Positions 33,516-44,585 of a DNA stretch of 64,000 nt are shown here, piece after piece. Within the stretch, counting starts at the first letter, position 1. Each line of letters opens with the position of its first letter. The notes under the pieces are model-generated. The model did not search any database. It saw only the letters and a list, made by a program, of their open reading frames with translations, and was not told where the DNA came from. The stretch is taken from the NCBI GenBank assembly GCA_030407315.1, contig JALQPE010002636.1, positions 1-64,000 of the forward strand. The letters are read 5' to 3'. Source of the stretch: Asparagopsis taxiformis. Taxonomy: Eukaryota > Rhodophyta > Florideophyceae > Bonnemaisoniales > Bonnemaisoniaceae. The translations under genes were made by a program, and so were the position numbers.

Positions 33516-33997
33516 GAGAGATTTGTCGTCCCGACAAAATTTGATCAAATAAAATTACAATTTTTGGCTGTGGCCGTTGCATTGTGCAATTCAAAATTTT
33601 CCCGCGCGCGGCGCGTGCACACTAAATGTGTTGTCCATCCGACTCTTCCCGAGTTCCGCCCGACCGTTTCCTATCGGAATCAATACCTGTTTCAGGTTCA
33701 TCCTAACGCAGCACAGCGTATTCACCCCTTCGGTGTCCAACTGCGTCCACGCATTCGCGTCCTTTCCATCATCCCTCAAAGGGTTTTTGCGTCCACCTGC
33801 TAAATAATTAGCCGCGTGATCGCACGAGCGGTGCCAATTCGAGGCTTGCATTCGCCGTTTCGGCCCATTGCCTCGCGATCCCCCTTCCTGGGTTGAATAG
33901 CGCCGCTCCCTCCCGGAGACTTAAGCCAATAGGCCACTTGTTCGTCCCGCTTCAGGGTTTTTATCAACGTCCGTCATCGCCTCTACTGGCTTTTAGG
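33516..33997. other. Leader of the antisense ORF
   Basis: No gene is seen. It would hold the promoter or leader of the antisense gene at 33998 and, on the other strand, the 3' untranslated part of the retroelement. Alternative in-frame non-ATG starts reach 33893, but 33998 is the first ATG. Confidence 0.4.
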
Positions 33998-36900
33998 ATG
34001 AACCCTCGTGCTCCGATTCAATTCGAATCCTCTGAAGAGGAAGGAGACAATATGGGTTCGCCCAACCGTCCTACCACACGCTCCAGCGTTCGCCGTCCCA
34101 CGACTCGCCACCAGGCTTCCTCTTCCCGCACCGGGGTCCCGCCTACACCGGCTAAGTCTTCGTCGACTTCAGCGCCACGCGTGCCGTCAGCCACCGCGGC
34201 TCAATCGCAAACGCGAACGCGTTCGACTGCCGCCAAAGGCACCGCTGATCCAGCGTCGCCTGCTGGCAAGGTTGTGAGTGCGCAAGCACGTTCCGAAGAG
34301 ACGGTCCCCCCTACCAGGGCAAGCGCACAAGAGCGCGACTCTGTTCCGGCTGAATCGCCTGCTTCCCCGAAGCCTTCCACCCCAGTGGCAAGTGTCAAAC
34401 CGTCATCGGTTAATCCGCCGTCACGCGAAGGTGAGTCATCGAAGGCCGCCGGCCCGTCCCCAAGGGGAGCCATGCCGGCCGACACCGAGGAGGTGATAGA
34501 AGTCGTCGCCGAGGGAGGCGCTACGCCCAGGCCAACAAGGCAGCCGAACGTCAGGCCTTCGCCAAGTTCGCGTCCGATTACTTCTCGTCCTTCCGCCCCG
34601 GCGGCTCGTACCTCTTCTGGTCATGACGCTTCAGCGAATCCCTATGAGGACTATGGCCGCCGCAACCAACAGATACTGGCGGACGCTCGAAAGCGTAGGG
34701 AAGAAGAATTGCGCCGCGAGGCTGCTCGAGCAGAAGCCGAGAAGGCAGCAGCCGAAAAGGCTAATGCTCAACCTGTCGAGAAGGTCATAGACCCATATGC
34801 CTCTACTGGCAGAGTTACCCGAAGTGGGTCTGGTGCGGCTGCCGCCGATGCCTCTGTAGGCGTAAGACCGTCGGGCACCGCCTTAGTTGACCCTTACGCG
34901 GTTGCGTCTGCTCCAGCACCAGCTGTTCCGTCACACGACACTCCCCCTCGGGCACCTAAGCCGACTGCCAATTGGCGCTCCATGGGAGAATTCTACCCAG
35001 CCAATGCTGATGAACTGGTGGTATTCGACTCGCAAGCCTTGCCTTTCAGGCGTGAGCTCGCCGCTCCTTGGGAACACTACCCGTTTGCGCGACTCCCTCG
35101 TAGGGACTTTACGGATCGCCCGAGAAGCGAGTTACGTCGCGATATGCTTCTCATGAGCTCCCTCCGGGGTCAAAACCATCAGGTTCAAAACGAATGTTGG
35201 TCGGCTTACGCCCGTCTCCCTTCGAGTCGCCCTATGCGTCACTTCCGTGTCCCCCATACGCTATGCAGCGACAGGACTTTCCTGCTCCATCCCGGAGATG
35301 CGCTTTACGTCGAACGTATGAATCGTCGCTTGTTCCAAGAGGGATCGTACCAAGGCTCCGTAGCGGATCTACCGATGGTTCGGTCACGCTGGTTTGCGTA
35401 CCCTCCACGTCCCGATACGGGTAGCTACGAGCATCATATGCGTTTGCACGCTAGGGTTACTTCCCGAAGGATGGGGCGTCAGGTGACGGCGAATGATTAT
35501 CGCGTGTTCGCGCACCGTCATGGTAGCTCTGCTGAGCCGGCCACTAGACCCATGAAGGTAGCTAGGGAAGCTTTGGACCCGCTATGGGATGATCCCACTT
35601 GGGAAGGCAAGTCATCTCCACCGATGTGTTTGCCCGTTGCCGACCCTCCGTCGCTGGTGTATTTCCACAATTCCGCTCTTCGCGACGCGCCCGAATGGCG
35701 AATGGACAGGTTCCGATCGTACCTCGAGTTGGAGAGGGATATCCTTATAGGGATCGAGTTGGCTCGTACCGCCGAGACGCGGGGCTTTGTGCCGGTGATG
35801 GCGGAGGAACTCCTCAATAGGGTGAGCAGTACTTGGTACGATATCCCGAAGGTTCCGGTGTCGGACGTGGTCCCCTATAGTCGGGAGTTACCTGGTTCGG
35901 TAGTGCGTCGGTTGCTGAAGGTGGCCCTTGGGGGTGATGATTATCCGCAGGAATTGGTCAGTACCAACATCACGGGAGTGGCACCGGAGAAGGTGGTTAT
36001 CTACAGGACTGTTGACTTGCCGGTGAGGGCGTTACGTATTAACGTGTTAAACCATCGAGATGGTACAGTCGCAGAGCTGCCGCCTTATCGCAGAGATGGT
36101 GAGTTCACCGAAGATGGGTATTACGGCGTGGAGCCTGACAGGTATTCCGACGGTCACCCCGACTCTTACAAATATCAGCCTGTTGGCGAGGCATTTGTGC
36201 CGCGTCCGTGGTGGACGGCCGCCGAGGCGGGAGGCCCAGCTGGGCGTTCGCCTTACGCAGGACGGAGCTTCGCTCCTGTTGCTTCCTTACCACCCAGTGG
36301 TGCTGATGACTTGTACGAAAGTCAGGTCCCGATGACCGTCGCGCCTACCGCGCCAACCCCTCAGCCTACAGCTGCCCCTTCATCCCAAGTGGGTCCCGCC
36401 ATGGAGGCGCTTCTGACATCCGACCAAGGCTCTGAGCCATCCGTGAACGGTGATGATGTAGTCACGCGTCAGCCTCCTGCTGTTGATATCCTACGTGGGG
36501 AATTGTCGAGTCGCGAATTGCTATCGATTCCGCATGTGCGGCGGTTGGCCGATGATCTCGGGGATGGTACGGTGGCTTCCATTTTTTCCTCTGCCAATGG
36601 GCGTTACATCGTAAGATCCGCGTTGGATGGACTCGCATTGTCGTGCATCACGTTAGCTGCTCGCTATAAGCAAGGACGCGAACAGCGTAACATCGCCCGA
36701 GAGCGTCGCCGCACAGCGGATAGGGAGGTTGAGGCCGCACGCCTGGAGGCAGCAGAATTGCGAACCCGGGTTGGGGAATTAGAAGGTGAGTTGGAGGACG
36801 CCAGGCGTCTACTGCAGCAAGCAGTTATTCCCGAAGAGGGTGGCGAGGAGGCCGTTCAGCCTGGTTATTCGCGTCGTCGCGCTAGGTCTCCCGATGAGAG

Positions 36901-37264
36901 TCTTCCCGAACGCAACGTGCGTACTCGTCTTCATTCCCCCGTGGGTGCTGCGGATGCTAGTAATCCTTTACTTGCGCGTCTTGATGCCCGGTTAGGGTCG
37001 CCTGAGTCGCCAGATGTTTCTCCGCCTCCCGCGTCCATCCCAGCAGTTGGGTTATCCGCCTCTGCGTTTGCGTCTTCGCATGGCCCTGTGCCTGCCCGTC
37101 GTCGGGGTTCTAGTGCAGTTCCGCAACGCGGTTTGCGTCGTAATCCTACCTTCGCAAGGGTTGCACCCCGCCATCCTCGTCCTTCGACGAATGTACGCGC
37201 TCCTGCCCCTACGGCACCGTCTGCCTCTCATCGGCCTCGGCCTTCTAGCCATTATCGTCGCTAA
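33998..37264 (+). CDS. Antisense ORF of the Gypsy element, unknown function
   Basis: An intact frame of 1088 codons from ATG 33998, on the strand opposite to gag-pol, placed between pol and the 3' LTR. The N-terminal third is Pro/Ser/Thr/Ala-rich and disordered-looking. A charged Glu/Ala/Lys helix (EEELRREAARAEAEKAAAEK) follows. The middle (about residues 330-700) is globular in composition, with many aromatics and histidines. Near residue 900 is a coiled coil (REQRNIARERRRTADREVEA), then a Pro/Ser/Arg tail. I see no transmembrane segment, so it does not look like an envelope protein. Antisense ORFs are known in some plant Gypsy elements; this one I do not recognise. Its length without stops in a recent element argues that it is a real gene. 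Confidence 0.75.
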   Translation: MNPRAPIQFESSEEEGDNMGSPNRPTTRSSVRRPTTRHQASSSRTGVPPTPAKSSSTSAPRVPSATAAQSQTRTRSTAAKGTADPASPAGKVVSAQARSEETVPPTRASAQERDSVPAESPASPKPSTPVASVKPSSVNPPSREGESSKAAGPSPRGAMPADTEEVIEVVAEGGATPRPTRQPNVRPSPSSRPITSRPSAPAARTSSGHDASANPYEDYGRRNQQILADARKRREEELRREAARAEAEKAAAEKANAQPVEKVIDPYASTGRVTRSGSGAAAADASVGVRPSGTALVDPYAVASAPAPAVPSHDTPPRAPKPTANWRSMGEFYPANADELVVFDSQALPFRRELAAPWEHYPFARLPRRDFTDRPRSELRRDMLLMSSLRGQNHQVQNECWSAYARLPSSRPMRHFRVPHTLCSDRTFLLHPGDALYVERMNRRLFQEGSYQGSVADLPMVRSRWFAYPPRPDTGSYEHHMRLHARVTSRRMGRQVTANDYRVFAHRHGSSAEPATRPMKVAREALDPLWDDPTWEGKSSPPMCLPVADPPSLVYFHNSALRDAPEWRMDRFRSYLELERDILIGIELARTAETRGFVPVMAEELLNRVSSTWYDIPKVPVSDVVPYSRELPGSVVRRLLKVALGGDDYPQELVSTNITGVAPEKVVIYRTVDLPVRALRINVLNHRDGTVAELPPYRRDGEFTEDGYYGVEPDRYSDGHPDSYKYQPVGEAFVPRPWWTAAEAGGPAGRSPYAGRSFAPVASLPPSGADDLYESQVPMTVAPTAPTPQPTAAPSSQVGPAMEALLTSDQGSEPSVNGDDVVTRQPPAVDILRGELSSRELLSIPHVRRLADDLGDGTVASIFSSANGRYIVRSALDGLALSCITLAARYKQGREQRNIARERRRTADREVEAARLEAAELRTRVGELEGELEDARRLLQQAVIPEEGGEEAVQPGYSRRRARSPDESLPERNVRTRLHSPVGAADASNPLLARLDARLGSPESPDVSPPPASIPAVGLSASAFASSHGPVPARRRGSSAVPQRGLRRNPTFARVAPRHPRPSTNVRAPAPTAPSASHRPRPSSHYRR

Positions 37265-37904
37265 GGACTGGCAATTGCCTTTGGGAGAATAACCTCTAAC
37301 GGTAGTTTGAACAAGCTTTTGCGTTGCGCCATTGTTCATCAGGTAGTCCTGAGGCACCTCTGAGGTACATTAAAGATGCATCATCACGCTGACGTGCGGA
37401 TTTGTTTGTTGAAACCCTTTTTTGGCCAATTTTTTCATTTCCTGAAAATCTTAATTTCCACAATGGCTCCGGTTGGCGGTGATAAAGTGCGCCCTTTTTG
37501 GCTTGACCCTCCGAGGTTTGGTAGCTTCACCCAGTGGGTTCCTTGTTAGGTTCTTATCCCTGTGGGGTTACGCTACGCAGCTTCTTCCCTCTCTTGGGTT
37601 TGCGCGTGCGCGCTCGGCGTGGTTGCCGGTCACCTTCGCGGTGTTGTCTTCGACGGAAGTACCTTGATGCCCATTCAGGGGGGAAGTTCGCGCGTTGCGT
37701 CCATGTCGGCTTTCGGTAGCCATACCATTTCACCAGGAACCATTGTTCCCCATCGTCGTCAGTGACGTGATCGAGGAGATCATCGATGGGATATTCCTCT
37801 TCTGAGGTTGCGCGTTCGGCGTCGCTACTTCCCTCTGGGGTTTCCTTCGTCCCTTCAGGGAGAGCTACTTGTTCCGAGTTCGGCTGCGTGCCCTGTGGCG
37901 CTTC
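37265..37904. other. Gap between the convergent antisense ORF and pol
   Basis: The two stop codons face each other here (37264 and 37905). Short frames in this gap have no motif. Overlapping transcripts from both sides would be complementary here. Confidence 0.5.
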
Positions 37905-40900
37905 CTATTGTTCCCCATTGGGGGTGGTTTCCAAAGACCTTACGGGGTTTGCCGTGGTTATCTTCTTCTTCGCGCTTGAGCGAGTGTGTCGACCCGGTTT
38001 GGGTTTTGCCAAATGGGCGGGTGCTTGACTTGCTTGGTTCGCTATGCGAAGTTCGGCTCCCGATGGAGGGTTCGCGTCCCGTTGAGGGGAAGTCGGCGTT
38101 TGTATGCGTGCTTTGATTGAGCGTCGCCTGGTCGCGTTTGCGTTGGTCAAATGCCTTGGGGCTGAGTCTGTGGCGTCGGTGCCTGCCATACTTCGGCGAG
38201 TTGCTCGCTTGTGCGACGGGAGAGCCCTGTCAGGGTTGACGTATTGGTCTTGGTCTGCATTGGCAGAGTTGTCGTGGCGTCTTTGTTGACTTCTTCGCAA
38301 TTGTGTGCGATTGCGGTTGGTAGTTACCGGCTGTGTGGGTGAACGACTTGGGTCGTGTGCGTCGTTCCCAATTGTGGGTGAGTTACCGAAAGGTGAAAGA
38401 CTACAAGGTTCATCCCGAGAGGGTGTTGCGAAATTTTTGCTTACGCGCACAGCGTCGGGGGCCCCCTCCTGAAGGGTGGTTTGTCCCAAACCACTACCTT
38501 CAGGTGTTATCCTAATTGTAGGTTGTCGTGGAGACGATGGTTGATCCCTGAAGGGGTATTCCTGATTAGGAGTTGGCGGAAGTGATTCGTTTGGCGCGTA
38601 TTGTTGGCCGTCGCCCGTCGGTTGGCGTGATTGTGTATTTGGCGCGAGGGCATCTGCACCTGATGGTGACGCTTGTGCGTTAGCGGCATGTAGCCGAGGT
38701 GGTAAGGTTGGTTCCTCGGTTGGTCGCGGAGCGAGTGCAACTCTATCGAGACTAACCTTTTCGGTGATACCATCGCGGTCGATGTAAACCGTTCGCCGTC
38801 CGGCACGGATAACCCTATAGGGACCTTGAGCTATTGGAGTTAGCTTGTTCCGTTCACGGACTTCTGGATTATCCAGATAAACGTAATCATCGGTAGTGAT
38901 GAGTCGTTTAGACTTCCGGATTGACCGGTCGAAGTTACGCTTGTAGCGTGCTTGCGCGCTGTGGAGGCGTTTACCTGCCAGCTCGATGGTGTCCGTAATA
39001 CGGCGTAAGAAGTCTTGCTTCGTGAACGCGTCTGGCGTTGCCCTCCTTTTCACCGAATAGTGTGTCGCATATGGCGGTGGAGGTCGGCTTAGGATGAGGT
39101 CGAAGGGTGTAGTTCCCGTTGTGCGATGCACGTGCGTGTTGTACGCATAGGTTAACGCTGATGCGTAGACGTCCCAGTCGTCCTGGTTATCATTAACGTA
39201 ATTACGTAGCATGCTCAATAGAGTACGGTTATACCGTTCGACTTGCCCATTTGTCTGGGGATGGTATGCCGTCGTGAAGACGTTCTTCGTTCCTAACTGG
39301 AGGCAGACAGCCTGGAAGAACTTCGACGCAAATTGCGGACCGTTATCGGATAGTAATGTCCGTGGAGGACCATACTTAAACACCCAATGTGTACAAAAGG
39401 CTACTGCCACATGGTAAGCCGTAATGCTTCGCAGGGGCACCACTTGGGTGAGCTTGGAGAAGCGACATGAAATCACCAGTAGGTGCACGTTACCCTTCTT
39501 GGTACGAGGTAGAGGACCGAGGAGGTCAATTGCAACGTCATCCAATGGTGTGGTAGCTGGGAACAGCTGGAGGGTACTCGCATGTTTGCGCAACCGTAAT
39601 CGGATTCTCGCACACGCTGAACAGCGTTCAACCGTTCCGGTTATGTCCGCAGCCATTGCAGGCCAGTAGTAAGATAGGCGCATCGTGTCGTACATACGAT
39701 TCTGACCAGGATGTCCTGCCAATATGCCGTGGTGGCACATCGTCAATAGACGTTGCCGTAAGGCTTTGGGTACCACAATCTGGGATGACCCGTCCAATTT
39801 GGACTTCCTACAAAGGACACCGTCTTCATCTTCGAAGAAGAGCGAGTCAGACTTCTGAGAGGCCAGGGCCTGTTGACAGAAGTAGTCTGTTCGTTGCTCT
39901 TCGAGCCACTCTTGGAGAGTTATCGGGCAGTAGTTTTCCGTTTGCGGATGAGTTGTTAAGACGGGTGTACCGTTGCGATTGGGTGCCTCCATGGCGTGGT
40001 CTCTTGCTAGAGAAAGGTCGTAGAACCACACATCAGTGTCATCATCCAAGGATGTTTCACCTTGCGGTGCGTGCGTGGCCAACAGAGTTGGTATTTCATC
40101 GTCAATAGTGACGGGCGTCTCGCCGTTAGTTTCAACACGCGAAAGGGCGTCTGGTAGTTGGTGAACCCGACCGGGTCGGTAGACTATTTGATAGTCAAAT
40201 TCCGCAAGTCGGAGGCGCCAACGGCATAGTCTCCCTGAAGGGTCGTTGATATTCATGAGCCAACGCAGCGCGTTATGGTCCGTCCGGACTACAAACTTTG
40301 TTTGCTCCAAGTATGGACGTAGGATAGTGACAGCCCATACGACGGCTAGACATTCACGCTCCGTAGGGGAGTAACCTCTTTCAGGTTTAGTCAAGGTCCG
40401 CGACCAATAGCCAATTGGCTTGAGATCGTTCTCTTCCCCTTGCTGCTGAAGCAGAGCGCATCCTATTTGGTATGCGGAAGCGTCCGTGTCTACGGTGTAG
40501 GGTTGACCCAACTTGGGTAGAGCCAGTATCGGCGGCTTGGTCATGACCTCCTTGAGAGCGTTGAACGCGCGGCGTTGGTCCTCGGTAGGAGGTTCTTTCC
40601 CGAATTTAGGGAGGCTGTCTTTGGTCAGCATTTCGTTCAAGGGGTGCGCAATTGCGGCATACCCTTTGATGAATCGTCGAAAGACGCCACAGCTTCCGAG
40701 GAAGGATCGCATTTGCGTAGGCGTTTGCGGAAAGATCGCGTCAGCGATAGCCGAAGTGGCGTTCTGTGCAACAGCTAGCTTTCCTGGCATCACGACATGT
40801 CCCAGGTAATCAACCTTCTTTTCGAAGAAATGACACTTTGTCAACTTCAGGGTGACACCTGCTTCCCGTAGGAGGGAGAGTACTTGGTCCACATGGTGGA

Positions 40901-41663
40901 GATGTTCGGCCTCGTCCCGAGAGAATACGATCACATCGTCTAAGTAAATCAGACAGGTCTGCCAGCGAACGCTGCTAAGAATAATGTCGATGGCACGTTG
41001 AAACGTTGCCGGAGCATTCTTCAAGCCAAAGGGCAAACGCTTAAAGCGATATGTCCCCAAGTGGGAAGTAAATGCCGTTTTGTCACGGTCGTCCTGTGCA
41101 ACAGGTATCTGCCAATAGCCAGAATTACAATCCAATGTGGTGAATACTTGAGCATCTCCGAGGGAGTCAATACAATCATCCATTCGTGGAAGGGGGTACA
41201 CATCATTGACAGTGATGTCGTTAAGACCCCTGTAGTCGACGCAAAAGCGTAATTTACCATCCTTCTTCGGGACAAGAACCACTGGGCTAGCCCATTCGGA
41301 GGTCGATGGTTCGATCACTCCTTTTTCCAGCATGCTGTTTATTTCCTTACGGGCAATCTATCGGCGAGCGGGTCCCATCCGGTAGGGTTGTTGCCGTCTA
41401 GGCTTGCTCCCTTCGACTATGTCGATTCGGTGTTCCGTAGCGCGGATGTCCCCTAGGGATCCATCCCACATAGACTCGTGTCTAGATAGCATGTTAAGGA
41501 TGCGTTCCCTCAACGGGATTTGACCAAGGTGGTCTAAAGAGACTTCTTGCTTCCAACTTGGTGGTGGTGTGGCCTCGGCCTCTTGCTCCTGAGGGAGAGT
41601 AGTCACCATAGTGGAGGCCTCTTGGGAGGAAGGGGTAGAACGGCTGAGAGCCATGGGGCGCAT
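37905..41663 (-). CDS. pol: Gypsy pol: reverse transcriptase, RNase H, integrase, with one in-frame TAG
   Basis: Starts at ATG 41663, 30 bp after the protease stop. It meets TAG at 41358-41360 (QPYRMGPARR, stop, IARKEINSML) and then runs 1142 codons to 37905. RT: GVIEPSTSEWASPVVLVPKK, FCVDYRGLN, FTTLDCNSGYWQI, RLPFGLKNAPATFQ, IYLDDVIVFS. RNase H: YTVDTDASAYQIGCALLQQ, FVVRTDHNALRWL. Integrase: HHCC zinc site (CHHGILAGHPGQ, CSACARIR), then DVAIDLLG, LLSDNGPQFAS and YHPQTNGQVERYNR for the D,D,E triad, and a GPY motif (QGPYRV). An unusual Pro/Ser/Arg-rich tail of about 300 residues follows. The stop may be a mutation or a readthrough site; CAG to TAG is the simplest change. Confidence 0.9.
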
Positions 41664-41692
41664 TGGCCGTTCGGGTGCCCGAAGGGCATAGC

Positions 41693-42583
41693 CTATAATG
41701 GTCCCTTGTCGGATGTACCGAAGTTAGTTAATATAGTCAGGAATTCCTGTCGCGGGATGACTTCCGCAACCCCATTCGGGATAGAGACACGATGTCGGTG
41801 AAGGATCCGATCTCTCGGAGAGAGTATACTCAAGCCGCCACCGGCGCATACAACAGTAGTTGTTACTTGACTCCGCGGAGGAACATTCACACTTTGTGAC
41901 AATCGAATGCCATGAGGCTGGCGGTCTAAGTTAATCCCATCAGAGGGTCGCGAGGCATCCACGTAGCACGAAAGGGTGGGGGATGTTTTACGCGTAGGCG
42001 ACATCACTAGGATAGCTATCGACCCGCCGTCGTGAATATCAATTCGTTGGGCCCGGCACCTAATTGCATCTACGTGGGTATTCATTGCCCCAGTTCCCAA
42101 GATGAGGGGTACGGCCAACTTAGGCGCGACGAAGAATTCTTCCTCAAAGGACTTGTGGCCTAACTGTAATGACAGTATTATCTTGCCTTTTATCCGAAGA
42201 GGATTGCCGTTAGCATCGGCCAGTTGCGGAACTTTCCCCGTAGGGACTTGGAATTGTTCCAAATTGTGGGGTAAGCTCCTTTCATGGATGACCGATGGTC
42301 CGGACCCGGTGTCCATCACCATACGCATGGGCGTGAGAATTGACGGATCGAGTCCGATGGAACCCATTACTACGTAATGGGCGGCCTTAAGCAGGCATGA
42401 GGCTTTCGGCCTTGAGGTTCGAGTCCCTGTGGGGGAACCCGAAGGGGTTGGTGTCTGGAAAAGACTTTGGTCCCTAGAGGGAGTTGCAGCCTTTTCCTGC
42501 GGAGGTGGTTGTGGTGAGATGTCCACCGTGTAGCGTAATCGCTCCACCTCCTGACGGGAGTGCGACACCTCACTCCCCGTCAT
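41693..42583 (-). CDS. Gypsy aspartic protease ORF
   Basis: 296 codons from ATG 42583. MRMVMDTGSGPSV carries the retropepsin active-site DTG (nt about 42310), and LAVPLILGTGAM is the downstream ILG motif. The pattern of a separate protease frame between gag and pol is a known Gypsy variant. Its ATG overlaps the gag stop as TAATG on the coding strand, suggesting coupled termination-reinitiation. It ends 30 bp before the pol ATG in another frame. Confidence 0.85.
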   Translation of the reverse strand: MTGSEVSHSRQEVERLRYTVDISPQPPPQEKAATPSRDQSLFQTPTPSGSPTGTRTSRPKASCLLKAAHYVVMGSIGLDPSILTPMRMVMDTGSGPSVIHERSLPHNLEQFQVPTGKVPQLADANGNPLRIKGKIILSLQLGHKSFEEEFFVAPKLAVPLILGTGAMNTHVDAIRCRAQRIDIHDGGSIAILVMSPTRKTSPTLSCYVDASRPSDGINLDRQPHGIRLSQSVNVPPRSQVTTTVVCAGGGLSILSPRDRILHRHRVSIPNGVAEVIPRQEFLTILTNFGTSDKGPL

Positions 42584-44508
42584 TAGTTTTCCGACGACGT
42601 GTCGGAGTCGTCGGAGGTTTCCAAGGCGTCGGCAACGTCTTGAGCCGTTACGGAAGATCCGTTACGTTCTAAAACGTCTCGCCTCAGAGGGCCCAATTTG
42701 GGATGAGTTTCGTCATCGGCGAACGCAACCATGCGTGTTGGAGGGTTTGATCGTTGGAGCACGGCTTTAGGGTAATCCCTTTTTCGGTTGAACCGATTGG
42801 ACTGGCGCTGTTGGCGGCGCATAACCTGCTCCGGTTCTTGCTGGTAAGCGTAGTTCGCAAAGGCGAAGTAAGTTCCCACTGAGGGTGATAGGTAAGGGCA
42901 AGTGTACAACACATGCCCCGGTTGGCGACAGCCAGAGCATCTCAAAGTAACTGCCCCTTCAGGGATCATACTCTCAGCGAGTTTAAGATGTTCTCCCGTT
43001 AGGGTAGGGGCCTGCATTGGCGCGCCCATTGGGTTCCCGGTAGGGGAAGGTAAGGTCGGTGGCGGGGTCCGCGGTATCACAGCCGGTTCTCCGGGTACGG
43101 TAGCGAGCAACGCTTTGCGCTTGCGTTCGGCAATTTCCCGGGTAGGGTAAGCCTTCGGCTTTGCGGGTAGCGAAGCTCTTAAAGAGTCCCCGAGTCCTTT
43201 AGCGAGGTTACGGACAGCAAGAAAATCTTCTCCGCCACTGCGGCCTATAGTCACCTTGACGGTGTGTTTAACCTCTGGGCGTAGGCCCTTGAGGTAGTAG
43301 TTGACCAAGTCTCTTTCCGAGAAGACGTTCGCACACAGGAGAGCAGCGTCCTGCAGTCTGTCTGCGTATGCAGCTTCATCTTCATCCGGCCCTTGCCGTA
43401 TACGCGTTACTGCGTCATATGCGTCCGCTAGGACATTGTCCGTTGCGTAGCGAGCCAGGAGGGCGTTAACGGCTTGAGGCCAAGTGATCTGCTGATGCAG
43501 ATGGTTGAGAAGCTTGCGCTTTCGCGCCTCAGCGGCGATAAACCGTTGAGGTTCTCCTTCCAGGAAATACTTGAGTAACTTGGTAGCTTCTCCCTCCGAG
43601 ACTCCGCATGAATCACATGCATCTTGAAATTCCGCGAGGAACCGGAGGATATCGATGGGTTCCGTACCATCGAACGGCGTGAATGACGCGTTGAAATTAC
43701 GGATCTTCTCCGTTAGCTTATACAAGCTACTTGATTTACCCATTGGGGTATCAGTCGTTAGGGACTTGTTCTTGAGTCGGTAGTACCGATAGGAGACCAC
43801 TAAGTCGAACGCGGGTTCGCAGGCCTTCAAGGGCACTAAGCCTTCCTCAAGAGGTCCTTCTTCATCATCCCACGAGGGATTTTCCGGTATAGATCCGGTG
43901 GCACGAGTGTGCTGTCTCGTGCGAGAGATATTCCCTGTTTGGGATAGTGATTCGGCGAGGGCGTCGACACGGTCCGACAGGTGTCGGGTTGCTTCTGCGA
44001 CTTGATCCAATCGGGGATCTTCTTCTTCCTCCCTACCGGATGTAGGGTCAGAGAAGTCAGCCGGTCGGCTGCGGCGAGCAGGAAACTCCTGTTGTCCTAA
44101 TGGACTGGTATTAAAGCCGTGAATCGAAAGCTCCTCCAGACGAGTTTCCAAAAGGGATACGCGCTTGGCGAGTTCGGCTTTGACCTGATTCCAGGTTTCC
44201 GCTAGGAACTCGGCGTCCCGATCTTGGGTGGCTTCTCGGCTGGCGGCCATCAGCTTTGGCTCGACCAGTTCCATGACGGTTTCGACCGTAGCGTCTACGA
44301 TTTCCGCCCTGCGGTCTTGAACAGTCTTCTCGACGACGGTGCTGAATTCAGCCTTGAACTCTTCCAACCGTTCGTTGAAGATTCGGTCGGCTCAGTCTTG
44401 CAGGGTGTTAATCACCACGCCTTCTTCGGCGATCAGATCCGAGTCAGATAAGTCGCTGGCAGGCGCTATGTCCTCACTAGAGGGTCCCGTTGTAGGGTTA
44501 CGAGGCAT
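42583..44508 (-). pseudogene. gag: Gypsy gag with zinc knuckle, one in-frame TGA
   Basis: Begins at ATG 44508 (MPRNPTTGPSSEDI), interrupted by TGA at 44392-44394 (INTLQD, stop, ADRIFNERLEEF), then open for about 600 codons to TAA at 42583. The N-terminal coiled coil (AELAKRVSLLETRLEEL) precedes a Gypsy capsid-like region (PFDGTEPIDILRFLAEFQDA, LARYATDNVLADAYDAV). A CCHC zinc knuckle, CSGCRQPGHVLYTC (nt about 42890-42930), and an acidic C-terminus (SDDSDTSSEN) follow. The TGA could come from CGA by one C-to-T change. Initiation downstream at the non-ATG codon 44367 is also possible. Confidence 0.8.
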
Positions 44509-44571
44509 CGTGAACATGATTGTGAAGGAAAATTTCTCTCAAAGAGACTTACCCGAGGGTACAAGGTTCTA

Positions 44572-44584
44572 GGTCGAGAGACCA
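44572..44584 (-). other. Putative primer-binding site
   Basis: One base inside the 5' LTR, the coding strand reads TGGTCTCTCGACC. It begins with TGG, the complement of a tRNA CCA end. The tRNA identity cannot be given without a tRNA set from the organism. Confidence 0.6.
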
Positions 44585-44585
44585 A

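Noticed and set aside
34008..37292. Overlapping short frames within the antisense ORF
   Set aside because: They are shadows of the 33998-37264 frame, with arginine- and proline-rich out-of-frame translations.
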